NCBI GenBank assembly: GCA_949128115.1
Contig: OX421962.1
Coordinates: forward strand, 97,142,935 to 97,206,934
Origin: Anaspis maculata
Lineage: Eukaryota > Arthropoda > Insecta > Coleoptera > Scraptiidae
Direction of reading: 5' to 3'
DNA: 64,000 nt
Shown in pieces: positions 44,605 to 56,270 of this stretch. The notes under the pieces were generated by a model. That model was given only the letters and a program-made list of their open reading frames with translations. It ran no database searches and was not told the DNA's origin. How positions within the stretch are numbered: position 1 is the first letter of the stretch; each line of letters opens with the position of its first letter. Made by a program: the position numbers and the translations under genes.

Positions 44605-46041
44605 TATCTTGTTCGAGATCTTGTTTTGCCAGATGAATGCGAGGAACAGAGGAATTGTTAATTGTATAACTGGGAGTGATTTCAAAAGTTTCGTGTGCTG
44701 TATATTTGCGCCCAAAACTCAACCACAACAACAAGCAACCGCCGAAAAACAAAGTGCGCAAATTCAATTACCGCCACAATGGATTTATCGCAAACTTTTT
44801 GAATAAAATTAATGAAACGAGGCAGTTTCATCTTTTGTCCTCTCAATTTTTTCCGTCATCGCGCGCCCTTCGGCGTTCCCCTTTCGTCGTTCACGGCACA
44901 GAACACATTATTTCTTGAAAAAGTGGCACAACTGGCAGAGCTTGCTTTTGCTCCCTCAGGAAGGAAAACGTATAAATATATTTTTCTTATATTCTCCACC
45001 TAGAGCTTATAGCGAAGCGAGAGGCGCGGCCCGAAATCCGCTTCCTATCTAGCTAATGAGCTTTCCAGTTTCCACGTCCGTAACGAGAGAGTGGGGTCTT
45101 GGGAAAATCATCGGTTCCCAGGCCGGGGCGGGCGAGCGATGGAGTTCAACACAACTCAACTCAGTGTCAATTAGCTTCAAAACGCGACGCTCCACGCGCC
45201 GTCTATTTTCCCATCATCTGCAGGCCCGGCTGGTGCGTGGTGGTGCGTGGCTCTGATATTGCGAAATATATCGCTGATTAGGTCCGATATCTGGAGACTG
45301 TGGAAAACGCGCGTCGCGGTCTATTTTTTTCATCAACATGTGAATCGATGCTTGAGACGACCGTCACAGAAGCCGAAATGTTCGCAGAAATGTCCTTTGT
45401 GGGCGGCCCGATGATGCGGGGTAATGTGAAGAGGACCAACAAAGGATCCATCGAACAAGGTAGAGAGATACGCTTACGCACGTGAAATGTGCAAAATATT
45501 CCCTTGAATTTCTTGCTGAAGTCGGAGAAATGTACATAGTAGGGGAGACTTCGGGGAGACGTTTTTTTACGTTTACTTCTTATCACAGATGACAATAATG
45601 GTAACCGAGTGGTAACCTCGATGGTAACCAAAATAATGACCATTTACAATTGCTTTTTCGACGTCTTTGTGTGCTAAAACGCCAAGATCAATTGGAATCA
45701 AAAAAACTTGTTCCTTTGCCGCTCGTAATTTTTTTGTTCTTTGATTTATTTCTGAACCGTTCAACCGATCTCGACCAAATTTGATATGCAAATAAACTTT
45801 TTACCGTAATCCGTCAAACGTAAATTGTGACTGTCAAAAACAAAAAGTGAACGAAAACAGGCCGGTAGCCACCTAGTGGTAGATTTTGTAAGTACACAAA
45901 GCAGTACCAACCAATTGCACCACGAAATTATTCTTAATCTGTTTGTTTCAAACGCGATTTTGACGTTTATCTACTTTTTTGCCAAATCTGATTGACGTAT
46001 AAGTGGCGCCCTCTCATGGTTATCCTCGACCCCAATTTACA
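44605..46041. other. Unassigned, about 1.4 kb
   Basis: Overlapping short frames up to 121 codons (45278-45643, minus) occur with no recognised domain. It is GC-richer near 45030-45260. A real exon here cannot be excluded. Confidence 0.4.
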
Positions 46042-46291
46042 ATATCGTCGCCGAAAATGCAAGACCTCGTATATGCATTGCAACAAATTTCACAGGAGCG
46101 TCAAAAAACTGAATGTTTTTGTTCCAACCTCGTGTTCCTCCTTCACTTGACAAGTGTATAACTTTCGATGAGTTCACAATAAACGATTATCATTATTATC
46201 ATTATTGTTATTATTATAATCAGTTTTTTGGACTCTCCTGTAAAATTTGGTGAAATGCATATACGAGGTCTTGCATTTTTGGCGACGATAT
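46042..46291. mobile_element. 250-bp MITE with 30-bp ends
   Basis: The left end ATATCGTCGCCGAAAATGCA plus AGACCTCGTAT pairs with the right end with one change. A second pairing block is TTTCACAGGAG with CTCCTGTAAAA. The loop holds an (ATT)n-type microsatellite at 46189-46217. Confidence 0.85.
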
Positions 46292-46305
46292 GTGGTTATG
46301 AGTCT

Positions 46306-47813
46306 GGAGACCGGATTCTAGGCAAAATGCCTTTTTGTTCTGTTTTAGGCATGTGTATGAGACCTTGAAATAAATATTAGTGTTGAAGAAACATTGCTTT
46401 TGATACCTCTTTGTTCTTGCCTAAATGCCTAAAACTGACAAAATCGGATTTACTGTCCTAAAAAAACCTTTTTAACGGCCTAAAATAGGCTATTTCGATT
46501 TGTTGGTGGAAATTATCCACAATGTTGAGAAAAAATCCATTCTCTGATTTGTTCCATTAAAACTATGGGAGTGAATTGATTTCAACCCTGATTTATTTGC
46601 TTCAATTAATTTGGAAATGTATTTGGCCTATATTGCCTAATTCAGGTCGTTACGGCCTATTTTAGGCTTTTACGTAAAGTATAGCTTTTATTGACCTAAA
46701 CAATGTGAACATAACGTCTCAATCTCCACTTTTCAACGGCTTGAAATCTAGTCTTGACGCAGGGACAGGATTTTAGGCAAAATAGCTTCCGGTTTTTGTT
46801 TTGGTCATTTGCACTCAGTTTTGAAATATATAGTTATGTTGGAAGAAATAGCCTTTCACGTCTCTTTGATTGAAGTCTAATTTGCCTAAAATTATCAAAA
46901 CTCGGATTTAGTGTCCTTAAAGTGCTGTCGGCTGGGTGGCTCAGAAGCATAAACCAACGCGCTCACAACCCATATTTCAACGCTCCCTCTCAGACCGAGG
47001 TTCGAATCCAGCCGGCGGAAGAAACTTTTCTGGGCCAAACACCGCTAAAAACGTTGAAATAATGGTGTTGTAGGAAATATGATTGTGTATAATGAAACTG
47101 TTGTAGCGAAAATTTGAAATAAACGTGTCAAAACTCCTATGACCGAATGCAAGGTCGAAAAGGAGAGAACAATATTTATTTTTATTTATTTTTTATTTAA
47201 AGTGCTTTTTTAACAGCCCACAATAGGTTTTTCCTATGTTACGGTTGAAATGATTCACGTTGTTTTATTTGTTCCGTACTGTATATGTCACTTTTATTAA
47301 TTTCGACACCAATTGGTAATTTATGTAACAAGTACGCAATTTTTTCATGAATCCTTAGCCGATAAATCCGCGTTATCCCTAAAAGCGAATGAGCCGCCGA
47401 AGCATTTTGCGTACTTGTCGCATACATCATTTTTTAGCATGAGCTTTTCAAACACCAATTTGTGTCTTCTATATCGGCCATAGCAGTAAAGTTGCCTATT
47501 CCGTAGCAATGTAACTACAAAAACTAAACGGCTAAATCAACAATGCAACACGTTTTGAGAGAATCTTTCAGATACAGTTCGCAAAAATTCGTGTTTTGTG
47601 GACTCAAAGCAGTCGGCAAAATGACTCTTTCAGGAAGAGAATACTAAAAAATCAATAATTTGTTTTATTACATACGAAAAATGTTTTCGGCCTATTTTGC
47701 CTATTTTAGTCGTTACGGCCTAAAGCGTCCTAAAATAGAGCTTTTATTTGCCTAAACATGTGTCCTAATTTCCACTTTTTAACGGCCTAAAATCCGGTCT
47801 CTAGATGACCTAT
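46306..47813. mobile_element. Two abutting elements with GAGACCGGATTYTAGGC ends
   Basis: The left end is GGAGACCGGATTCTAGGC (46306) and the far right end is its mirror, GGCCTAAAATCCGGTCTC (47794-47811). In the middle (about 46728-46775) a right end (CCACTTTTCAACGGC) is followed by a new left end (GGGACAGGATTTTAGGCAAA). So two copies stand head to tail, the second split by SINE-B. The motif CCTAAAATAGGC recurs many times in both. Non-coding. Confidence 0.7.
46917..47206 (+). mobile_element. SINE-B, tRNA-derived, 10-bp duplication
   Basis: The body 46927-47196 is flanked by exact TTAAAGTGCT repeats. The head GTCGGCTGGGTGGCTCAG pairs its first seven bases with AGCCGGC at 47010-47016. The B box is GAGGTTCGAATCC. 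The tail is an ATTTATTTTTATTT-rich string. It interrupts an older transposon at 46.8-47.8 kb. Confidence 0.92.
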
Positions 47814-50800
47814 ATGTCATCTGTCAAAAATGAAAAACTCTCAAAGCCCAAACTTTGACATTTGACAGAACGAATTTCAACCAAATTTGCTTTCCAGCAA
47901 AAATATCTCACAAAAATTTGATGACACGTGAATACCTACATTCGATTCGATTCAGGAATTTGAATGTTTTTTTTTAATTAATAATGATTTAACAAAAAAT
48001 AATTAAATTTTACACAAAACAAGTAGCAGAGTTAGCGCAAATCTGTTATCATCTCGGTGCTATTCTTACTGTTTAAAGACAATTTCTTTATGCGGGTCAG
48101 GGATTTTTTTTCAAAAATGAAGGCAACATGTTTTCACTGGTCTTAGATCATTCGAATTCAGTATTATATGTATTCAGTGAGCCCACTTATGGCGTCATTC
48201 TCCATATTTTGAATGTTGGTGCTGTGATTTACCCCCTTTCCTACATTAAATTGATTAAGCTGTGATACGTCTAGGGACCCTAAGTCATGTTTTGTTGTGC
48301 GGTAGATTCTTATTACCTTTACCTTAGTCATTTGAATCAATTTCACCTACCTTAATGTCACGTCGTGCTAATCCTGCAATCAAACTATAATAACCTCACG
48401 TTCTTTTAAAGGAGATGAATTGAATAAATATTGAAAAATAAACAAAGTCATGTAACCACACCTCAACTTTATTACCAATTAATCAATCATCGCCAATTTA
48501 TTTAAGTTCACCTTAATTATTCATTTCATAATTTCCAGACGTGCTGAGATCAGCTAGCGTTTGGCATTATTCAAGTTCACATTCGGTTTCTAAAAAAAAA
48601 GTACAGCCTAATTACGCGCGCAAACCCTGCGACTAATTAATTCAACCCGTTCAATTATTCCGTTTCGCTTTCTTCCTAATTGTCAGAACTATTGGTAAAC
48701 CCATGTCCTAATGCACTTGAGTTTCAATTCCCTGCTTAATTTACTGAGCCTCCGTCGAATTTTAATTTCAACCCTTTCCACCTTCTCGCCCATTTTCACT
48801 GGTACGAAAAGAAATCTTTACTATTCAATTGTACTTGAGAAAGAGATTGTTGTTCACTGAGTTTTGTCTTGGTATTTCGAATTTAGAGCCACTGTTTGAA
48901 TTATCGATCAAATAATTGACATAGCATTTGCTGGTGCTATAGTTTGACTTACAGATTTATCCAACAACTCTATTTCGAGCTGGGTTATATAACTCTACTC
49001 AAATCTACACTCCGGTGTACAATCTATGCAGTGAGCTTCTAATCATTAAGTAGTCTGCAAAAATTATGTTATGTTTTTTCCTGTCTTGAAGTATTTTCGG
49101 AACGACACTCAATTTCTTAGCATTGCTCAAGGGGTTCTCTCTTTGGGAAACTCACCTTATGCCCATAGACTCTTTGTCGTGCGAAAGGGTTGAATATTTT
49201 ACTCTATGGGGAAAATAACGCGTGATCAAGATTTTGCCCAATACTGCTAGTGCTTGTCTCAAGCTAATAGAGTCTACAAAGTCATGCTCTGTAGGAAGCG
49301 AAGTCTCTTCGAAAGGGCTACTGAGGTTTTCACCCTTTTTCTGGCTTCTTGAAGGTAGGTAGCTAAAACAAGGAGCCGCATTTAAAAGCTCAAAGCAACT
49401 ACAGGGAATTGAAATTGGCTTGACGCTTACCATGGCTGTTCGAAATAGCAAAACAGAACCTACTATCATTTTATAAACAAAACAATTACTTTAAACTCAT
49501 CAAACAATTAGCCTTTGATTACAACTGGAAATCAGACTTGCCTTAATATCTCCTTTCCTCGTAACTGATGCACTACAACTATTAACAGTGTTTAGAACTT
49601 TGAATTACTTATTTTGGGCGAGTGATAATTTTTTCTCTTCTCTACACACGTCTGCCGTTGTCGAGCACTCTCACGCCAAATCTCCCTAGCACCCCCGAGT
49701 TCTTCCCTTGGGCCATTCCTTCCTTGCGCTCATTCCCTCTCACGTCTCAAACCAAGGGCCTACCAAACCAATGCGCCCGCATACATTTCCTGACTCCCCA
49801 TCACCCCGTGTACAATTTCGTCACTTCCCAATTCCGCCCGTAATCCTAAATTATTCCTAAATATTTAATTCCATTTTATTTTATAATTTTAAGGCGTCCC
49901 GCAGTACCTATTTATCAAAAAAAGAATTCTTTGCTTAATGGAGATGGCTTAATTTTCAGCAGTTTTGTACCGCTTTATTTGACATTCTATGAAACTTTAT
50001 CCAGCTTTTCACGTATTTTGTACAACCTGGGTCCGCTAGCCAATGGATCGACCAGTACAAAATACGAACGAATCCAAAATCGCCCAAATAAATCCAAAGC
50101 TGTCCAGTTTTGAAAGCTGATGAAAATTTCGACACCAACAAGCAGATCCCCTCATTGACATCACAGTACAAAATATTCGTTTGGCCTTCCTAAATCAATA
50201 AGAAAATAGAGCAAGAAAGGTGATTTTCAACTTTAAACAAAATATAGACGCCTTGAAATGTTGATTGCCGTCCAGAATTGAGTGTCATTACTATATTTTC
50301 AAAATCGTTAAAAACCGCACTTAAAGGTTTGGAGTTATTGGAGGGAAGAGGGGTAAACAAACTGCAATTTTGAAAATGAGGTGACGAAACGCATCAATTT
50401 GTTCAACTAAAATACAGGGTCCACCGCAATGTATGCTCTTATTTATGCGATTTTCCAAAATACGGAAAGGGCTAGAGTTTTTATCTTGGTTGCGTTATGA
50501 AAAGCAACTTGAAGAATTTTTGCTGTTGAAATGCACTGCTTCTACGAATACGAGGTGCGCCAAAAAAGTCCATTTGCCAAAAAAAACTTGCAATTTTTTC
50601 AATCTCACAATTTTTATCACACAATTTTTCTCCAAAAAAAAAAAATATATCATCGATGTCGAACAATTATTGCGCTAGACTAATTTCGAAAAATGGAGAT
50701 ATCGGGTGGGCGGGTGGCCTCCCAGTCTCCAAATTGAACTCCTCTGAATCTTTGGCTATTAGGATACGAATAACTGAGAAGCAGGTTTACCGTAACAATC

Positions 50801-51032
50801 CCTAAAATGTTGAACAACTGGAGAAAATCGTCAGACAAGAAATTGCCAACATTCTGTTCGAAATGACGGCTAGGACTATGGAAAATGTTAGGCTTATACT
50901 TAAGGAATGTGTTAGGAGGGAGAAAGCCAATTATTAGAGATAATTTTTGTAAAAATTCAGTAATTTTTTTAATCAGACTAAAAAGCAATTTTTTTAAACC
51001 TTTGAATGTGTTTTGTAATTTTGTTTAGTGTG
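47814..51032. other. Unassigned, about 3.2 kb
   Basis: The longest stretch without a recognised transposon. Frames of up to 105 codons (49152-49469, minus) have no identified domain. TACAGGGTCCACCGC at about 50414 resembles a single CAGGGTG-type end without a partner. Regulatory or exon sequence is possible but not shown. Confidence 0.4.
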
Positions 51033-51203
51033 CAGGGTGAATCATAAATCCTAAAAATCTATTTTTCCTCGAAAATACTCGTAAAAAGTTCTAGAGGTCA
51101 TAAAACTGATAGAGAGCAACAAATAGTACAAATAGTTCGCATATGAAATTTTCTGAATGCATTTCTAAGAAAACTGGATTTTAAGGATTCACGATCCACC
51201 GTG
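51033..51203. mobile_element. 171-bp MITE, CAGGGTGAATC ends
   Basis: The left end CAGGGTGAATCATAAATCCT and right end CACGGTGGATCGTGAATCCT (inverted) agree over about 40 bases with several changes. The right flank is TA and the left flank is TG. It probably belongs to the CAGGGTG group. Confidence 0.7.
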
Positions 51204-54019
51204 TATAGTAAATAAAATTACAAGACACATCCAAAAGTTCAAAAACATTGCTTTTTGGTCTGTTGAAAGGAGTTTACTAAAAATCTTTCAAAATAACGAA
51301 ACTAGAGGGGGTCGAAGCTTCTTTGATCTTCATCACAATTTTAAATAGATTAATGCCAAATTGAAGTTGAAAAGATGCAGTTGATGTGACAAAAGTTAGT
51401 TTGATTAGCTCCTTCAAAATTGCCGATTTCAGGCGTGTGACGCCTATACGACCTATTGAGACGTGTCCTTCAAAACAAGGTTCGGCTCTAAACCACATCA
51501 ACACTCGCATCAACATCAGCGCCATGAAGATGGTGAATTTCCGCGTTAAAATTCGGTTAGCATAAAGCCTTCTGAGTTTCGACTGCGAATTCGCAGAAAA
51601 ATGCTGTTTCTATTGGCCAAATAATTCGAAACTGATGGCCAATAAGAGTAGCAGACTTTCGCAGTTTGCCATTTGCCGCTAAATGAACTAGGTTCAAAGG
51701 GGATAGCCAGCTGGCTACTTTTATATTGGGCTAAAAGTAAGAAATAAGAATACGTACATAATATGTATAATCAGAAACGTATGCCAAGGTTTGGCCTTAT
51801 AGGGATGAAAATGGTTTTAAAACTTGAACTTAGTGACCATTTCCACATTCACCGTCATTCGCGATCAAGGCTGATTGCAGATCAACTGCACTTTTTTCTG
51901 CTGAATGCTAGGTGATTACTCACAAAAAATGCCTGAAATCTGTACTAGACCCATCATCTTTTCATTATTGAGGGATAAACCAGCCTTTCCATTGATCGGT
52001 CAGCTACAAATTGACAAACAAAAATCTCAAATCAACTAATCTCGTATTATCTGTTTTGTGGAACCCACGGTCACTGAAATTAATTCTACTTCGAGATTAT
52101 TATGATAAATCATAATAATCATAATAATCTTACATTATTACAATAATCATAATAATCTTACATTATTATGACATGTGCAGGATTGCTAGGGTGAGAACCA
52201 AGCACTAATCAGCGCTGTTCCTGCCTCGATACAGAATTACAGACACCACCGGTGGCGAGTGAAAAATTGCGGTCCAGAACATTTCTATGTAATAATTTTC
52301 CCGTTGACATTTCTATCACTTTTATCGTGTGGTCAGCTACTTATCAGGTATTATATTTGGTTTGAAAAACAGCATTGTATAAATTTTTCGCTGCGCGCTC
52401 TGAAAACTAGGAGTGGGTATTATGTCTCCGTTAGGGGCCGTTTTCACCCGAAAAGTCGATCGACTTGCGCCAATGCCAATAAGACACCTGAGGGACTTTT
52501 TTTGACGATAAAGGAAATGGACATGCCTCTGAGTATCTCTGCAAAACTCCAACTTTTCATCAAACATGTCTACTTCCACCATACATACCTACTTATGTAC
52601 ATATAAGTTATCAAACGGTCCTAGGCTATGAATAGGACAACTCACCGTCGCCGTCGCGTCGCTTTATTGCCCTATCTATTATGTCAATTGAGTATCTTTT
52701 CAGCCTCACCTCCGTAAGCTTAGTGCAAAATGTGAACTGTCAATGGCACTACGATCTCAAAATGAAGCGCCCATAACAACTGAAAGACTCTTCAACTGGG
52801 GAAAGGCCACCAACTCTTAGCTTCTCGCGGTGTGTATAGACAATAAACATTGTAGGTTCCATAAATGCAGTCTTAAATATCATCCCTTCGTGACGTAGAA
52901 AAGGCGGAATAAAAATATGTCCACCAACTTTATAACGGAATACCACCCACTAGACCGCCAGCGCAGCTAAAGGTCATTTATGTCACAGTTACAGACAGTT
53001 ATTACACATGCCTAGGACAAGATGAAGTTTTGAGAGGTAAAATTGTGTGCGTGTCTTCTAAAGTCGCCTCACTCAATAGATCAAAAATTAAAGCGCTTCG
53101 CTGAACTGCGCTTGACACCCCTTATTATATCAGACACCTACATTAATAACCAAACCCTCGACTAAAGCTCAATTTGAAAAATGAGTAAAAGGTGTCTGGT
53201 ACAAACGACTAAAAAACCAGCTATACAAGAGCTAGTTTTTATACCTACAAAACATTATGTGGTTCAAATTTCGACCGTTGAAATTCAACCATGCCCTCTG
53301 AACATGATTCACGCTTGGACATCGGAAATTATTCGGGTTATTTTATTTCGAACCTCAAAAGTCCCATTATTTCACACACATTCGCATACAGTTCCAACGA
53401 TATCAAAAGCTCTAAGCTAGCGTGAAATTAATGACCGGTCGTGAATCCTCAAGGGCGCACTTTTCACATGCTGAAAGTATTTTTAGCACATTTTCAGTTT
53501 TGGAGAAATCATTATTAGCCGCACCCGCACTTTGCCGTGCGACCGTCCGTCAGTCCGTCCCTTCACTATCTCCTCCTAAACGAAGAATCGTAGAGTGAAT
53601 GTCTGCAATTATTAACCGATTTTGGTGGAATTGGAAACATAGTCATGTCTCGTATGATTTATGATTTCAAGGTTGGTTCTGTGATTGGCCGCCATATTGA
53701 ATTTTTCCGTAAATGAATTGATCATACTTGAAACGTACATTTGTCCCGTATAACGATTAATGATTTGAAAGTCAGTTCACGATAAGCTTTCATCTTAGCC
53801 CTAAATATCAACTTTCCCACAAGTCGAACAGATTCAAGATTTGAACACCTAAATAAAACTTCAATTGTCATTTATATGACTAGTTAGGAAAATGCGCTGT
53901 TAGGCCTCACCCTGTGGGAAATTTGCTACTTGTTTTTAATTCTCGATATGGGCTCTCAATGCGTTTGCTAGATGCTCAACCGCGTTCAATAACTTGTAAT
54001 TGTATATTTATTAAGTACA
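51204..54019. other. Unassigned, with an AT-rich tandem repeat
   Basis: At about 52108-52170 a unit of about 29 bp containing AATAATCTTACATTATTA occurs twice. GACCGTCCGTCAGTCCGTCC lies at about 53543. No frame has a recognised motif; the longest is 115 codons at 52259-52606, plus. Confidence 0.4.
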
Positions 54020-55259
54020 TACAGGGTGATTCACCACCAAATGGACATAGCTTTAGGGTAGGTTCAGTTTTTCCAGGCGAACCAGGATCTGGTTTTGAAA
54101 TTTGTATGAAGTTGTTCGTTTCGAAGATACAGGGTGATTCATGTATTTCGTAGAATTTTTTGACAAGCTGTATCTTCAGAACGACTCAATGGATTCGATT
54201 GAAATTTTGGGAGTTAATACTTCTAATGATAGCTGACACATCGCCCTATCAAACAGTTCAAAATTTCCAGGGCCGGCTTTGAAAAAAAAACTTCAAAGCT
54301 TTTTCCAAAAACAGACATTCTGTATGCATATTTTTCAAAATTCATTTCCATATTCAGAAATCACATGAAACATGCTAATAATATCGCAAAAAAAATTGCT
54401 TGGCACCATTAAGCTGTCAATAAAATTTTGCTGATCCTGAAAATTTTTGAGGTAAGGATTTTTTTAAATTTTGCTAATTCAAAATATTTGCAAATGATCT
54501 ATTATGGCCTTGAATTTCAGCCGTTTCGTCAAAAAAATTGAAGAAAAAATTTTCACGTTTTTTTTGCAGCAAAAAAAAATTTCATCAGAAGTTGAAAAAA
54601 AAAAATTGTTACGTCCCTCAACTTTACTTATATTCCACATTCAGCTGAAATTGAGGGACGTGACATGAATTTTTCGAAAATTTTGATAAAATTTTCTGTT
54701 GCTCCTAGTTAGTTGGTGGAAAACGTTGAAAAATTTTTCTTTACTTTTTTGACGAAACGGCTGAAATTTGAGGCCATAATAGATCATCTGCAAATATTTC
54801 AAATTATCAATTCACAAAAAGACCTAACCTTGAAAATTTTCAGAATTATCAAAATTTTATTGACAGCTCAATGGTGCCAAGCAATTTTTTTGCGATACTC
54901 ATGGCATGTTTTATGTAGTTTCTGAATGTGACAATAACTTTGACAAAATATACATACAGAACGTCTTTTTTGAAAAAAACTTTGAAGTTTTTTTTATCAA
55001 GACCGGCTTTGGAAATTTCGAACTGCTGGATCAGGCGATGTGTCAATTATCAATAGTAGAATTAACTCACAAAATTTCAATCGAATCCATTGGATCGTTC
55101 CAAAGATATGGCTTATTTAAAAAATCGACAAAATACATGAATCACCCTGTAACTTCAAAACGAACAGCGTTAGAAAATTTTCAAAGCCAGATCCTGGTTT
55201 GCCTGGAAAAACTGGACCTACCCTCAGGCTATGTCCATTTGGTGGTGAATCACCCTGTA
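54020..55259. mobile_element. Fold-back element FB-3, concentric CAGGGTG ends
   Basis: The element 54022-55257 (1236 bp) has TA flanks and ends CAGGGTGATTCACCACCAAA, inverted. A second CAGGGTGATTCATG begins at 54130 and its mirror ends at 55149. Both are exactly 108 bp inside the outer ends, as in FB-1. The inner end is again preceded by CGAAGATA. CCAGGGCCGG lies at offset 245, against 243 in FB-1. The 161-codon frame 54906-55391 crosses the right arm and is not a gene. Confidence 0.88.
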
Positions 55260-56270
55260 TACGTAGTTGCCAATACAGATTACCGAAAATGTATAACTAT
55301 ACAACTCTACCCTTTGTTCCAGAGCAGCGAACAATGCCATCGGACAGCACCATCAGACGCACATCGAAGTGACAGGACGGTTACAACGTAGGAGGATAGA
55401 GGTGAAGGTTATTGAAGTTTACTGTTTATACCTGGAGAGATACTCTTATTAGATACGTTGTACTCAACGTTGAAAGTCACCGATTGATAAATCCATAAAT
55501 ACTTCTGTATTTTACCTTCTATCGCTCATACCGATACGTGCCGATACCGTTGTAGAAACTAGAAACTGTCTATGCAGTGTCTGATAGCTTTTAGTGGAGG
55601 AACGTTTCCATGATGTAACCACCACCACCGTCGAAGGATATAGGTATCGGAAAGCAATTTTCGTTCCCGATTATTCATTGTCAGTTGCTGTTACGAGCTG
55701 CTTCCTATCTGGTCTGATCCTTGTTCTGCAGAAACTTTGGAGGAAATAGAATTATGCCGCGGCCAATTAGACAGACGAGTGAGGCTAGTGAGAGGACAAT
55801 GTTGAAAAAAGACCGTGGCAAAATTAGCTTTGTGATTACATGTTCCATTTACGGTACCTATATGCGCACACAGAGTTGCGATACCAACCCTTTTTAAGTG
55901 GAAGAGCTTTTCATTTATGGAGAAATGAAATTTTACCCGCTAGAGCATTTTACTAAGGTGTTCCAATATACCTTATTGTAGAAAAAAGTCGTTGTCAGTA
56001 GTCGTTTTAAAATTCTTTTATTTAAATTCAAAGAATTAAAATTCGCAACACTCAATGTGTCTAGTCAAAAACTTTACCGCCCTTTTCAAAACGGCATAAC
56101 TTTTTAGTTTTTTGGCCATGGATGATTTCATCCTGGTTTGCGCTCTCCGTTAGCCTTATATTTTGGTAATCCACCCTATAGATATGAAGTTCAAGGCAGT
56201 TCAAATAAAGTTTGTACAAGGTAGTACGTAAAACGTTTCAAAAATTACGATGCGTTTAGCCACGTTTAAT
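55260..56270. other. Unassigned sequence
   Basis: No gene or repeat ends were found. Confidence 0.45.

Noticed and set aside
46927..47016. tRNA gene
   Set aside because: The acceptor-like stem and B box are good, but the anticodon arm is irregular, and target duplications and a tail show a SINE.
54906..55391. 161-codon plus-strand frame
   Set aside because: It lies in the right arm of FB-3 and runs past its end into unrelated sequence; no motif.
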